A program made the position numbers and the translations under genes. Below are positions 24,900 through 36,164 of a stretch of DNA of 64,000 bases, one piece after another. The notes under the pieces were generated by a model. It searched no databases and had not been told where the DNA came from. It saw nothing but the letters and a program-made list of their open reading frames with translations. The stretch's first letter is position 1. Each line of letters opens with the position of its first letter. Source of the DNA: Lichina pygmaea (taxonomy: Eukaryota; Ascomycota; Lichinomycetes; Lichinales; Lichinaceae). The stretch is from assembly GCA_963422465.1 (NCBI GenBank), contig OY730170.1, forward strand, positions 4,688,379 to 4,752,378, given 5' to 3'.

Positions 24900-25199
24900 A
24901 GTGGTAATCGATTTTGAAGTAGGAAAAAGACTATTTGTTGTGGAAGAATATTTCCAGTCAACAGCTCAGTTCTATATAGCAATAGTACACAGAGGATAGG
25001 AAGTGCACAACATATACAACAGCTGGAACAAGGAGTGTATTGGTATCAACCCTTCCCTATCGCCGCCATAGCTCTTATCGCTCTGACCATGATCAATGTA
25101 TCTATCAGGACAACAACATAGGAGGTCCCAACAGTTATAGCGTAAAGGTTGAACGCATTCACCTCTACCAGATCCAGCTCACCCAGCGATGCCGTGTTA
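24900..25199. other. Flank between TIR element and next gene
   Basis: AT-rich, no coding signal seen. Confidence 0.4.
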
Positions 25200-26502
25200 C
25201 TACTGTGACACTGTCCAACCATCATCGATCAACTTGTCGATGGTCGGGAAAAAGCACATCTCTTCGGCCACCAGCGAAAAGAAACCGAACACGTTGCCTT
25301 CGTCGTTGTCCAGCTCAACAATTCGGTGCGCCACAGATTCCATCGGGAACGACACCATCTTACGGCGCTCTGCAGTAAAGTATTTTTTCCTCGACCATGG
25401 ACAGTAATTGGAGAGTCTCTCCCTGGGAATATGGTGGAACGAAGTATCTCTCACCAAGGCACTGGAAATGAACAAGGCCTGTCGCCATACTATCGACTGT
25501 GACCCAGGTCCCAGACTTCAGCTCCGTTGAGGCGATGTCAAGCCTGGCATCTCGGTGAATGACATGTCCAATGCGTTGGTCCGACGGCGACGGATGATAG
25601 GCGGTGCTGACCTCAGGGAACGCGTGGTTGGCTCCTGTCAAGTAGCGCTCTCCCGATCCGTTCCCGGCCAGAATATCAGCTGACGACGACATCAGACGGG
25701 AGGACCCACGGACTCCGGGGCAAAGTCTTCGGCCAGACCCTTTGTAGTTGCCAAGCTCCTGGGTGTTTGTGTCGCCGTCTGGCTTCATCAGGCCTGGCTG
25801 ACCGCTGAACTTGACATTCGGCCAGTATGGCTCGGCGGCGTGATGGTAGATCACCGACCTGCCGCCGACAATACCGGGGAGGGAGTGGCGTGAGTATGAG
25901 CGCTCGTTCCATCTTAGCTGCACGATCAAACTGTAGCAATAAAATGCTACGATTTCGACATCTGCTAGTTGTGCCATGGCGTTTACAACAGCCTCCACCT
26001 GCTGAGCTGATGGTGTTGTGTATGGCTTGACCGAGGTCAACGGAACCGGGTCCGGTAGTCGCGGGTTTGCGTAGTCGGTCGTGAGCAGGCAGAGTTGATC
26101 GCACCCGCGGTCTCCGTCGACAATGAACCGTGCCACAGCCCCACCGATAGTTAATGGCGGGCTTGGAGGAAGCGCTCCGGACATTCGAACGAAGATGAAA
26201 GGTCCATTCGTCAACACCTCGCTCACACGAGAGCTGTCTGTCGAGAAGCTTTTGACGATCCACGATACTTCGTCCATTGCCATCTTGCGGAACACGTGTC
26301 TGGCTTCATCCCAGAGATGAAAAGGTGCATGGTCGTCGAAATGCCTCATACCAAACCCTTTGGGACCAGTAAAAACCGGTCGGCTTGATCCTTCCGTCCC
26401 GAAGCTCGACTGCGAGTTGATCAACATGAGATCCGTCTCCCCAGAATCTTCCTGCCGTCTTCGGCGACTTCTGCCGGAAAACACACTTGATGGCGACGAC
26501 AT
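25200..26502 (-). CDS. Unrecognised spliced gene between two mobile elements
   Basis: Minus-strand exons 26502-25455 and 25369-25200 give 405 residues. The 85-nt intron starts GTGAGA and ends CTGCAG, and the phase agrees; without splicing the frame stops at once. The start is MSSPSSVFSGRSRRRR. The body looks globular: FHLWDEARHVFRKMAMDEVS, WIVKSFSTDSSRVSEVL, RFIVDGDRGCDQLCLLTT, VVNAMAQLADVEIVAFYCYS. The C-terminus ends FPTIDKLIDDGWTVSQ. No signal peptide, membrane span or known domain is recognised. It lies between the TIR element and the LTR element, so it may be a lineage-specific or cargo-like gene. A GTAC cluster (26515-26552) lies just upstream of its start. Confidence 0.6.
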
Positions 26503-26579
26503 TGTCTCTGTGGTACATACGTACCTACGTACTGTACTTTGTACTTTTTACCTATTGAAGTCGAATAAGAAGGGATGGT

Positions 26580-29561
26580 GAACAGCTGTTAGGCGCGAAG
26601 GGGTTGGGACATGTGGATTGGTTGCTAAGACTACAGCTCCTAGAGAGCGATCTATATAGCTGCCGATGGGTCACGTGAGATGACACGTGACAGGAGTTCC
26701 CCCTCCTCTCTGAGTCCTGAAATGCGATATCTCCAAAGAGTCCGACGTCCCCATCCCTTTGTCAGGCGGCGCCGTAGTTCCGCAACGTGGAAAGGTCTAC
26801 GGCCTTCACTGCCCAGTAGTCCGGGTTTTGCTCATCGTCGTTCTCGTCGGGATATAGGATAAACTGGTTCCACCAGTCCGGATCCGGCTCCCCCTCCGTC
26901 TGAACTGCGTTCCGTCTGGCCTCCTGCTGCTTAATGACCTCCTCTAGTGCCTGCCGCTGTTCGTGGGCGGCCTTAGCCATCGTCCTCCATTGTCCCATGG
27001 ACTCTGGTGACACGTCCTTCCAAGGGACAAACAGCTTTAGATCGTTGATGTGGTACTGTCCCATCTCAGTTTCTCCGTGGAGAGGCTGCAGGGTCCCTGA
27101 CTGCCCGTGATTTTGTCGGGATATAGCGACCCATTTTGACATCTCCGTGGAGTGGCTGTAGTGTTCCTCCAGCTTTCACCCTTTCTGATTGTTGACAGTA
27201 AGACATCGTAGTAGGGCCAGGTCCAGGGCAGGCCTCAAGCAACCCTTCTCTGCCTGTTGGCTTCTGTAGCCACCATCTCCTTCCTTCTCTGCTTGTCACC
27301 CTCAACAACCTTTCTCTGCTTGTTGGCCTCTGTAGCCACTATCTCCTCTGTTCTGGTCTTCTTGTGCGTGCTCTGTACTTTCCATCACCACATTCTCCTA
27401 GCAATGGTGGCTGGTCTTGGAGCTGTGTCTGGAGGTCTGTCATGACCAGCTGCACTTCAAGTCCTGACTGGCATGAGCTTGTGGATTGCATTGACCCTGT
27501 CACCCCTGGTGTCTGTGGGGTTGATCTCAGTGATCCACACCTCTGACACCAGATGGGGTGGGTTGTCCCACAGCTGTTCCTGGGTTCCTGGTCTGATGGC
27601 AGCAGCAGCCAGTGCTGCTCTAGCTGCTCTTGCCATATTCCTCACCTGCCTTTGCACCTTATCCTGTTCCACCTGCAGGCGTAGGTTCTCTCTGTCCTGG
27701 TCACTGGCGGGGGGTGTGTTCTGGCAGTCATAAGCCAGATGTCCTGCTCCACCACAGTTGTAACACCAGGGTCCTGCGCCAGCGGTGATTGCTGGTCTGG
27801 ATCCTCCTCCATACAATCAAGCCGGGTATCCTGCAGTGGGGCCTGACACACTGTCTGAACAGATTGAGAGTTTCCCTAACCCTTCGGTGATGGCCTTCAG
27901 GAAGAGGTGATCCTGATCCTCTGTTGCCTTTGCCATGGCCCAGTCCCATTCCTCCGATAATTTCACCTGTACTTCCGCCTGCGATTTGGTTACCTTGGCC
28001 AGGTACTGTAGTATGGACACCTTGTCATTGTCATTGTGAGAGATATCAGCCTCCTTGTTGTCCTTCTGGCTATCCCTGTCCTCCTTCATGCCCTCTGTCT
28101 GGAGTATTGTACAAGCTGCTGACTCAAAGGTCAGGCTTCTGTCCTTGGCCTTAATGATGGTTTGGACAACAACGTTGTTCAGACCATTGGTCATTTTCTC
28201 CACAATGGTCCTGTCCCACAATTTCCCCAGGACATCACAGATCCTTTGGGCCTTCCTGACGTAATCGCGGGCCTTCATGTTCCCCTGAGCCAGGTTGTTG
28301 CAATCGGCGAGGGCTTGGTCCCGGTGGGTGCTGTTTTGCTCTCCGTACTTCTCCTTGAGATGTTCAGTTACCTTGTCCCAGGATCAGCAGTCCTCTCTGT
28401 CTAGCTTCCAGTGGTAGTCCTCAGCTTCACCTGACAGGTTGGATGTCAACATCTTCAACTTGACGGGCCTCCTGTTTGCCCACATCATACAGCAAGGCTT
28501 GAGGCTCAAACACCAACTTGACATGTTCAATGAAATCCTTGATGTCATCACAATCAGCCCCACTGAAGCGTGAGATGTGTATGTGGTTTGTTGGGAGAGA
28601 CATGGCTAGGGCTGTGATTGGCTCCCTTGCTGTGGACAATGCAAGGCTTTCACTGTCCTTCTTTGATGATGTTGCTGATGATGACTCAGGACTGGCAGGG
28701 TCTTGGTCCTCCGGCCGTAGACCCCAAGGAGTTATCAGGGCTTCTTGAGTGGTGTCCTTCGCTGTTGGCATTTGATAGGCTGGTCCTGGTGGAATGTTTG
28801 GTGTGTCTGGCTTATCTCCTTGCTTGCGGAGTTCTGGATTGGTGTCCGTGATGTTGCTAAAGCTTGGGAGAGTCTCCTTTCCCCTGTTCCTGTCTTCTAG
28901 CAGGCCCCGTCCCTGTTCTGGCTGCCACTCTTCCTGAATTCTGGACCCGCAGAAACAGCAAACAGGAAGGGGTTCCTTTGGTAGTGAGTGTTGCCTTCCT
29001 GGTTGGGGAACCACTCCCAGACTTCTGCCAAATCACATCCATCGTTGGGGCTTGTCCTTCCGGGGATGTTCCTGGTTCCTTCCCATGGTCTGGGTCCTCC
29101 TTGTCCTGGTAGGTTCTGTTCTGTCCTTTGTCAGTTCCTGCACAGGCTTCCTGCCCTGCACGTGTGTTCCAGTCACAACCCACTTCTGTTGTTGGTTTGG
29201 CCTCCAATTGGTGCCTGCTTCCTCCTGTGACTTCCTTGGTCCCCTGGCTAACATGGTGACAGTCCGACAGGGTCGCGCAGAGGTGTCCGCAGGTTGTGGG
29301 TTGAGTGCGCCGGGTCCTGGTGCTGGTTCTTTGATCGTCGGTGGCCGGGCTCAGTCTCCTTGGCCAGCCGCTGGCTTGTGCTCCTGATCCTGCTCTGGTT
29401 GTTCTGGCTCCCCCAACCCCTGGGCCCAACAGAGTGTTGCTACCAACCGAACAGCTGTTAGGCGTGAAGGGGTTGGGACATGTGGATTGGTTGCTAAGAC
29501 TACAGCTCCTAGAGAGCGATCTATATAGCTGCCGAGGGGTCACGTGAGATGCCACGTGACA
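26580..29561 (-). mobile_element. Gag-only LTR element, fossil, with 5-bp target duplication
   Basis: Direct repeats of 113 bp at 26580-26692 and 29449-29561 differ at about three positions; each carries TATATAG and a CACGTGA motif. ATGGT flanks both outer sides, a 5-bp target-site duplication. Internal minus-strand reading is gag-like, including a zinc knuckle CYNCGGAGHLAYDC (C-x2-C-x4-H-x4-C) near 27750 and a polar coiled region. The last part, near 26760-27140, could be the end of a polyprotein. No reverse transcriptase or integrase is recognised. The gag-like reading is broken, with roughly three interruptions. The high identity of the terminal repeats suggests a fairly recent insertion. 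It resembles TR-GAG type non-autonomous LTR elements. Confidence 0.75.
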
Positions 29562-30148
29562 ATGGTGGGGTGGGTGTGTCCGAGGAAAGAAAAAAGAAAG
29601 AAAAGTGGGGGACAGGCCAGGATTTATACGGACATTATATGCTGCTCCGGTGTCCCCTCTTACTTCGGTGCTCCAATTGCTTAGGTAAGTACCTTCGTAC
29701 GTAGGTACATACAACTTGCGCGGTTGTCACATATGAAGCTAACTACGAAATATCTGTTAAAGCTGAGCAAGCTATGAGTGTTATAAGTCTTGACAGAACC
29801 ACATAGCAAGTATTCTTCGGTCGCAAATTTTCATAGGCTACATGAGATGCTCAGTCCTACGGTAGTGTACTCAGATCTCAGTTTTGATGCTGGACATCAC
29901 TTGTTGGGGGGGATATTGATTGTGGTACATATATAGCTGTGTGACTGCATTGATCAGGGGGCTGATGGCCCAGAAGTTTAGCAGTACTTATAATCATTCA
30001 GGGCTACCACGAAATTAGAAGTATCGGTGGGGGGGTTCGGCAGTACGTAATTGGAGCCGAGCTTGATTACATATACAGCACGATGTTAATCACGTGATTA
30101 GCACATGACCCTTCACAGCTCAAGCGTCTCGATAATGAGATAATTATG
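29562..30148. other. AT-rich repeat-derived interval
   Basis: No gene. Near 29630-29690 and 30000-30050 there are diverged pieces (TCTTACTTCGGTGCTCC; GTACGTAATTGG) resembling the arms of the next element, so a decayed relative may lie here. Confidence 0.35.
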
Positions 30149-31180
30149 CCGGACAATTACTACCGTACCCCCCAGTATGCAGATTTCTTACTTCGGTGCC
30201 CCCCTCTTACTTCGGTGCCCTCCTCCGTCCCGTGTACGAAGAGATACTTATCCTACCACTGTATAGGCATAAAAACAGATGTATCTTCTAAGTCCTGTGC
30301 TAGACTAGCGTGGTACATACTCCAACACAAGAACTACCATACAAATATAAGTACTTTACTTCAGTGCCCCCCTCTGTCCCGTGTCTGAAATAGAGTTGGT
30401 TAGATACTTGCTATACTACTACAATGCCCATACAAATCAAAGTACTCATAAGACTCTAGCGTGACACATCCTCCACCGGCAGATCTCTCATACAAATCTA
30501 GGTACTTTACTTCAGTACCCCCCTCCATCCCGTGTCTTATTGAGGTACTTCATCTAGAGTGATGTGCCCTGACTAAAATAAGTACTGGTGAGCACACATG
30601 CAAATTGACGATATTACTCGTGGCCCCGCAACAAGAAGACCGCAGCACGAGCGACAGAGAAAGTGACAGCAGAAGCAGCGACAGCACAGGCACAGCAAAA
30701 GCAGCGACAGCACGAGCAACAGCGACAGCACCAGTGACAAAGAAAGTGACAGCAGAAGTAGCGACAGCACAAGCGACAGAGAAAGCGACAGAGAAAGCGA
30801 CAGGAGAAAGCGACAGCACAGGATGTAGGGGGTTATTGAAGTAAAGTATCTAGATTTGTATGAGAGATCTGGTGGTAGAGGAGGTACTGTACTAGAGTCT
30901 CATGAGTACTTCAATTTTTATGGGAGTATAGTGGTAAAGAAAGTACCTGACCGACTCCATCTGAGACACGGGACGGAGGGGGGGCACTGAAGTAAAGTAC
31001 TTGTATTTGTATGGTAGTTCTCATGTTAGAGTATGTGCCACGCTAGTCTAGCGCAAGACTTGAAAGATACATCTACGTCGCTGCTTGTGCAGTGGCATAG
31101 TAAGTATCTCTTTGTACACGGGACGGAGGGGGGCACCGAAGTAAGAAATCTGCATACTGGGGGTTACGGCAGTAATTATG
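30149..31180. mobile_element. Foldback-like element with two long inverted arms
   Basis: Left arm about 30149-30520 and right arm about 30833-31180 are inverted copies over some 350 bp. Shared landmarks in order are CCCCCAGTATGCAGATTTC, TTACTTCGGTGCCCCCCTC, CTAGACTAGCGTGG, ACCATACAAATA and AGATCTCTCATACAAATCTA. TTACTTC(A/G)GTGCCCCCCTC followed by CCGTCCCGTGT recurs several times within each arm, so the arms hold direct subrepeats. The 310-bp centre is a degenerate GCGACA-type hexamer repeat. TAATTATGC occurs next to both ends and may be a target duplication. No transposase is present. Confidence 0.75.
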
Positions 31181-31287
31181 CAACCGTCCCCAGCGCTGAG
31201 TACGGAGGTACGAAGGTACTACGAGAGCCCGCCACTGTCGACAATCTAAAGTAACGGTGACACTGCGCTCAGCCAAGGACTCACTAC

Positions 31288-32953
31288 ATGTCAAGCCATG
31301 CGATGAGACGCGTCGTCGTCACAGGCATCGGTGCCATCACGCCACTCGGAGTAGGTACTATATCCCTATCCCAACCCCATCGTTACAACGCCATGGTGTT
31401 GACAATGTCCAAAAGGAGTGGGCCCGTCGTGGTCAAGGCTCCTTCAAGGCCATTGCGGAGTCGTTTCGATTGAAGAACGCTTATCGAAGTTCGCATCTCT
31501 CCCGAGCAGGATCGCAGCTGTCGTGCCCGAGCCCATCAGGCACGATCCAAGATGGAGCTTAGACAGCCGACGCGTGGCTACATTCTCTCAGTACGCTCTT
31601 GTCGCGGCCGAAGAAGCCCTGGAAGATGCGGCATGGCACCCCACGGAGGAGTCTGAACTGGAAGCAACTGTACGCATCCCACGTATAGGTGTCCTGCTAC
31701 CATGTTCACCGCTGACCATACGATAGGGAATCTGTCTGGGATCGGGCATCGGCAGTCTAGAGGATGCATATGACACCTCAATCGCATTCGACGGCGGAGT
31801 AAGCCGCTTGTTCCGCGTCGTAGGTCTATCCGACGTCATGACCTCATAGTTGACATGAGGCGATGCGCAGGGCTACAGAAAAGTGTCTCCACTGTTCGTG
31901 CCCCGATTGTTGATCAACCTTGCTGCTGGACATATATCGATGAGATACGGCTTCAAAGTCATTCTGCCTCGACTGCCCTGCGTGGGATGTTCAGGGTCTG
32001 ATGAGTTTGCCAGGGCCCAAACCATGCCGTTACGACCGCCTGCACCACTGGAGCCCATGCTGTCGGCGACGCTTCTCGTTTCATCTCCACAGGGGATGCC
32101 GACGTCATGGTGGCCGGAGGTGCGGAATCCTGCATCCATCCACTGGCTATAGCAGGGTTTGCCCGGGCCAGGAGCCTAGCCACAGCTTTCAACGCCACGC
32201 CATCTCTCGCTTCGCGGCCGTTCGACCGCGATCGTTCGGGCTTTGTCATCGGCGAGGGGGCCGGCGTGTTGGTCCTCGAGGTAAAGCAAAACAGGTCCTT
32301 AGGGTGACTCTACGGCCTACTCATCGTTGTCCGCAGGAGCTGCAACACGCACGGGCGAGGGGCGCGAGGATCTATGCCGAGGTCAAGGGCTACGGCGCCT
32401 CGGCCGACGCGCACCATACAACCAGCCCGATCGAGTCGGGTCGGGGTGCGCTGACGGCGATGAAGCGCGCCCTCAAAAATGCAGGTCTGAAAGCTGCAGC
32501 GGTAGATTACGTCAACGCACATGCCACGTCGACGGTCCTCGGCGATGCGGCTGAAAATGTCGCCATCAAAAGCCTCATGCTCGACGACGACGCGAGCCGC
32601 AAGCCGGCCGACATCAACGTCAGCAGCGTCAAGGGAGCCATCGGACATCTGCTCGGGGCTGCCGGCGCCGTCGAAGCCATCTTCACGGTGCTAGCGTTGC
32701 ACAACGTACGCAGGAGCTCGTTCTTCCCAGGTGGTCGTTGCATCGGATCACGGCTGACATCTCGCCCTCTCAGAATATCTTGCCGCCGACGATCAACCTG
32801 GAGAAAGTCGAAGACGGCTTTGACTGCAACTACGTGCCGCGGACTCCTCAGGCGAGAGTGGTCGACGTGGCGCTGTCCAACAGCTTTGGCTTCGGCGGCA
32901 CCAACGCCAGTCTTTGCTTTACGAAATGGAAGGGCGAGGCCGCGTGCGCTTGA
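31288..32953 (+). CDS. CEM1: Mitochondrial 3-oxoacyl-[ACP] synthase (KAS II type)
   Basis: Condensing enzyme of mitochondrial type II fatty-acid synthesis, needed for lipoate and respiration. Seven exons: 31288-31354, 31416-31669, 31727-31798, 31871-31957, 32014-32280, 32337-32705 and 32774-32953, giving 431 residues. It starts [20 protein letters not shown]. The active-site cysteine is Cys170 in [14 protein letters not shown]. The catalytic histidines are His311 ([12 protein letters not shown]) and His353 ([13 protein letters not shown]), and the end has [14 protein letters not shown]. All three triad residues are present. The fourth intron begins GTCATT, a weak donor, but the spliced protein is continuous with the family. 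No long presequence is obvious; MRR at 31303 is an alternative start. Confidence 0.93.
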
Positions 32954-33196
32954 CCGCTCGAGCGTCGGGTCGCAGCCGGCAAGACCGCCGGCGCTTTGTT
33001 CATAGGCAGCTCCGCCGGGAGCACAAGTGCAGGCGCTCCAGCAGGACGGGCCATCATCCACGTCTTGCTCTCTTAGCGAACCCCACCGACACGCACAACT
33101 ACATCCCGACGGGGGGACCTTCAGGGAGCTCCACACCACCGCTCACGTCATCCCTCTCGTTCTCCGTTCCTGCGAAGAGACTACTGCCGTGCCACG

Positions 33197-33600
33197 TTAC
33201 TCCACGTTACTCCACAGCGGCGTCTGGCCCGAGTAAGCCGTGACCCTCAACTGTTCGATGCGGCCCTGACGGTCCCAGTCCACCAAGGCCACGGCCCTGA
33301 GCGTGACGTTGCGACCGTCGAGCGTGATGTAGTGGTTGAAGGCTTCGTGCGTGAAGAATCGATCACCTCCGTACGAGGGAGTACGCACGTATTGGGTACG
33401 GTAATGTCCTGCCCGATTGTCTACTGTATTCGTACGTACGTAGACTCAGCTTCGAGTCGGACAATGAGACTCGCTCGACGATGTTGATACGCACTCTCTT
33501 CGTCCGGAGTGAGGTCTGGGCCCCCATCACCAGGCCGGCGAGTAACTGATACTTCGATCTTCCCGTAGAGACTGACGTATCGCCGCGATTGCGTCGGGTC
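33197..33600 (-). CDS. Probable small NTF2/SnoaL-like protein, 5' end unclear
   Basis: The last exon, 33366-33197, reads DRFFTHEAFNHYITLDGRNV and continues VALVDWDRQGRIEQLRVTAY, then SGQTPLW. This is the curved-sheet pattern of NTF2-like small proteins. A 73-nt intron (33367-33439, starting GTACGT) can join it in phase to an upstream exon ending NIVERVSLSDSKLSLR. The start codon was not found with confidence; ATG codons lie near 33600. Function unknown. Confidence 0.4.
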
Positions 33601-33944
33601 ATCTCATCTCGTCTACTCAAGTGCTGCAACAGGTACTCTCGTAACTTATGACGTACCGTAGCAGGCTGGTGTGATGCGAGGTGGGAAAAGAAGTTCTTTG
33701 ATCGAGTCCGAAGCTAGCTCTCCTCAGCAGTTATGACTGATCATAATACTGTACATACCTCCGTACAAGGGTCCGATCAGGCCCCGGCCTTGTGCCAGGG
33801 CTACGAGTACTTGGGGGTGGAAGGGCTCTTCCACGACTTTCATGGAGCATAGACGTCTTAAGTGCAGCTTAATCTAAGTGATGAGAAGAGCTGTGCACTC
33901 ACCTGTCGTGCTTTTCTGTTGCGGTACGGCCGCACCTCATCCTA
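33601..33944. other. Intergenic
   Basis: No gene seen. A short GTAC motif lies near 33650. The TA next to the MITE is at its right edge. Confidence 0.35.
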
Positions 33945-34086
33945 CAGTGGGGGTCCGTAAGTGTTAGAAGAAAGTTTCTTGCGACTTTTGTCATTTCTTC
34001 ATGGCTTCCTGTTAAGTAGTGGGTGATAAGAAAAGTACTGCTAAAGTTATGAGAGGACTTTTTCTAACACTCACGGACCTCCACTG
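33945..34086. mobile_element. 142-bp MITE with TA duplication (Tc1/mariner-pogo type)
   Basis: Ends are inverted repeats of about 31 bp: the left starts CAGTGGGGGTCCGTAAGTG, the right is its complement with three or four mismatches. TA lies directly outside on both sides (33943-33944 and 34087-34088), the target duplication used by Tc1/mariner/pogo transposases. It is too short to code for anything. Confidence 0.88.
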
Positions 34087-34706
34087 TAGCATCATCCGAC
34101 AGGTTACACGCGAAGACGCAACTGCGGGGAAGCTGCACCGATACAGCTTCCTCTGTACTCGTATGCGTGTGTCAGCTTCGGCTGGCGTGCATCGTTCAAG
34201 TTCCGGAAGTGGCTTGAAGCGCGAAGGTTCGACGGCCCTGCTTGAAGCCCTTGCGGCTCGAGATCTCTTTCACCGCCGACGTCGTCGGCACTTCGTTTCT
34301 CTTTAGCGATGCTGCAACTTACGGCTGTGACCTTGATATTACGTCATCCGCCCGAGGACGACGGCGGCGGCGGATGATGTCCTTTGGGGGAGGAAGCTCT
34401 CGAGCTTTCATTCTTTGTTGAGGGCGTTTCGTTGGTCGTCAGCTCGCCCCCGCATTCAGCTCAGGTCAGCCCGAGACCTGCAGCGATCTTGTTTCATTCT
34501 CTCGTCTGCTGCCCGACGCCTGCGCCAAAGTCCTACTAGGCCGTTCTTCGGCACGTCAGCCTCCTCCGGTCCGCTGTTCCGTCCGTTGAGGTACGGTGTG
34601 GACGATGCTCGATGCTCGATGCTCGTAAGCGGTGATCCGCTCGCCTCCTCCGGCTCGGGGCATGGCCCGAGGCCGACCTCAGCAGGAGCTGCGCCCATTC
34701 CTCTCT

Positions 34707-34742
<36 letters not shown>

Positions 34743-34770
34743 GCCGTCAGAGCCGGCTCGTCGACAGGTC
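34087..34770. other. Upstream region of secreted-protein gene
   Basis: No supported gene. Contains (CGG)n near 34365 and a (GTC/GTCGCC)n tract near 34705-34748. Confidence 0.4.
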
Positions 34771-34777
34771 TATATAA
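34771..34777 (+). promoter_or_regulatory. TATA box of the secreted-protein gene
   Basis: TATATAA about 150 bp before the ATG at 34927, followed by a pyrimidine- and A-rich leader. One of the few clear TATA boxes in the window. Confidence 0.6.
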
Positions 34778-34926
34778 ACCGTCCAAAGCCCGACTTCTTC
34801 CCGACAGATCATCGAGCCTCGCCAACTTCTGAGCACCACCAACCAGAGCAAATAAACTGGTTCATCATCACGTCTTCATTTTCCACCCGAGCTCAGTCAG
34901 ATATCAATCTTCCTGAACCCGCCAAG

Positions 34927-35901
34927 ATGCAGACGTTCACCGATCTCGTCCTGGCCATCGTGTCTCTCCAAGCCGTCACCAGGCTTGCCTCTGCGGCGCC
35001 GCAGGAGGTCTACCCGCCCGCCAAGCCGCTCTGCGTCGTGCCCGAGATCGCCTTCTTCACTTTGGCGAAGCCGTTCACGTTGACGGCCTTGATCGACGAG
35101 AAGTCGAGCGCGAAGCAGAAGCAATGGCCCGTGCAGCTGACGCCGCGCGTGCCGACCGCGCGAGACCCGAGCCGGCCCGTGCTCAGCAACACGCGCATCG
35201 CCCAGCCCGAGTTCAAGCTGGTCCAGGGCGAGCTCGTGTACCAGGGCGTCGCGGCCAACTTTCAGCCCAGCATCGCCATATTCCCACCACCGCTTCAGTC
35301 GTTCGTGTGGCACGCCGACGGCGGCAAGACCCCGGCCAAGTTCACCGCCGGCTACGGATGCGACGAGGAAGGCAACCGGATCATCCGGCTGATCGGCAAA
35401 GGTGCGTCTTTTTCCGTCTCCCTGCCTCTCTTTTGAGCATCGTCGTTGGGGCTTTCTGGCCTCTTGATTTGCACGTCTCTCCTCTGCTTTCTTCGGGACT
35501 CGCCCTCGCCCTCGCCCTCGCCTTTACGAAAGAGAAGGAGAGAATGCTGATTCGCTCTCTCCAATGATACAGTATTCGTCGTCAGGAAGGTCGGCGAACA
35601 GCAACAGGTCTTTGTGCAACCTCCGGACTTCGCGGGTGAGTCTCATTCCCACCTGTGCATGTCTATATATGCAATTCGTTTCCCCGCCTTCACCAAATCC
35701 CCCCCTTCCCGGGTCGTGACACTCAGTGTGGTGACCGGGGGAAGGAGCCCGTCTCTGCCGAACCTTCTTATCGTGATTCAATGCCCCCCTTCCCTCCGGG
35801 GCCTTCTACAAACATACGACTTGTGCTGATCACATTTACGCTTTGGCTTCCGTGTAGGTGAATCCACCGAGCTCAGACTCCAGATCAACGGCGGCCGGTA
35901 G
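34927..35901 (+). CDS. Small secreted protein of unknown function
   Basis: Exons 34927-35401, 35573-35635 and 35858-35901 give 193 residues. The first 23 or so residues (MQTFTDLVLAIVSLQAVTRL) form a signal peptide with likely cleavage after ASA. The mature protein has only two cysteines, in PPAKPLCVVP and in FTAGYGCDEEGN, which could pair. It continues EFKLVQGELVYQGVAANFQP and ends FVVRKVGEQQQVFVQPPDFA and STELRLQINGGR. Introns begin GTGCGT and GTGAGT, and the phases agree. The size and the TATA-box promoter fit an extracellular or host-interaction protein, but no family is recognised. Confidence 0.75.
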
Positions 35902-36164
35902 GATGACAATCCTGGCCACGGGCTCGAACCGCGCCCCGAAGAGTATGTCGGGAGAATGATGGTGCTGGAACAGAACGACCCTGTTGACTGTTACGAAGAG
36001 ACGGCTGCTTTTGAGATGCAGAATGGCATCGTATAATCGTATGATACTTCTTGGCCAGAATAGCTCAAAATTGAATTCTTGGAGACCTTGCCCGATTTTG
36101 AACTTTCTATCGGATCCTTTTGCTTACCAAGGTACTTTCTCCACCGCCCTTTCGGCTGAATTCC

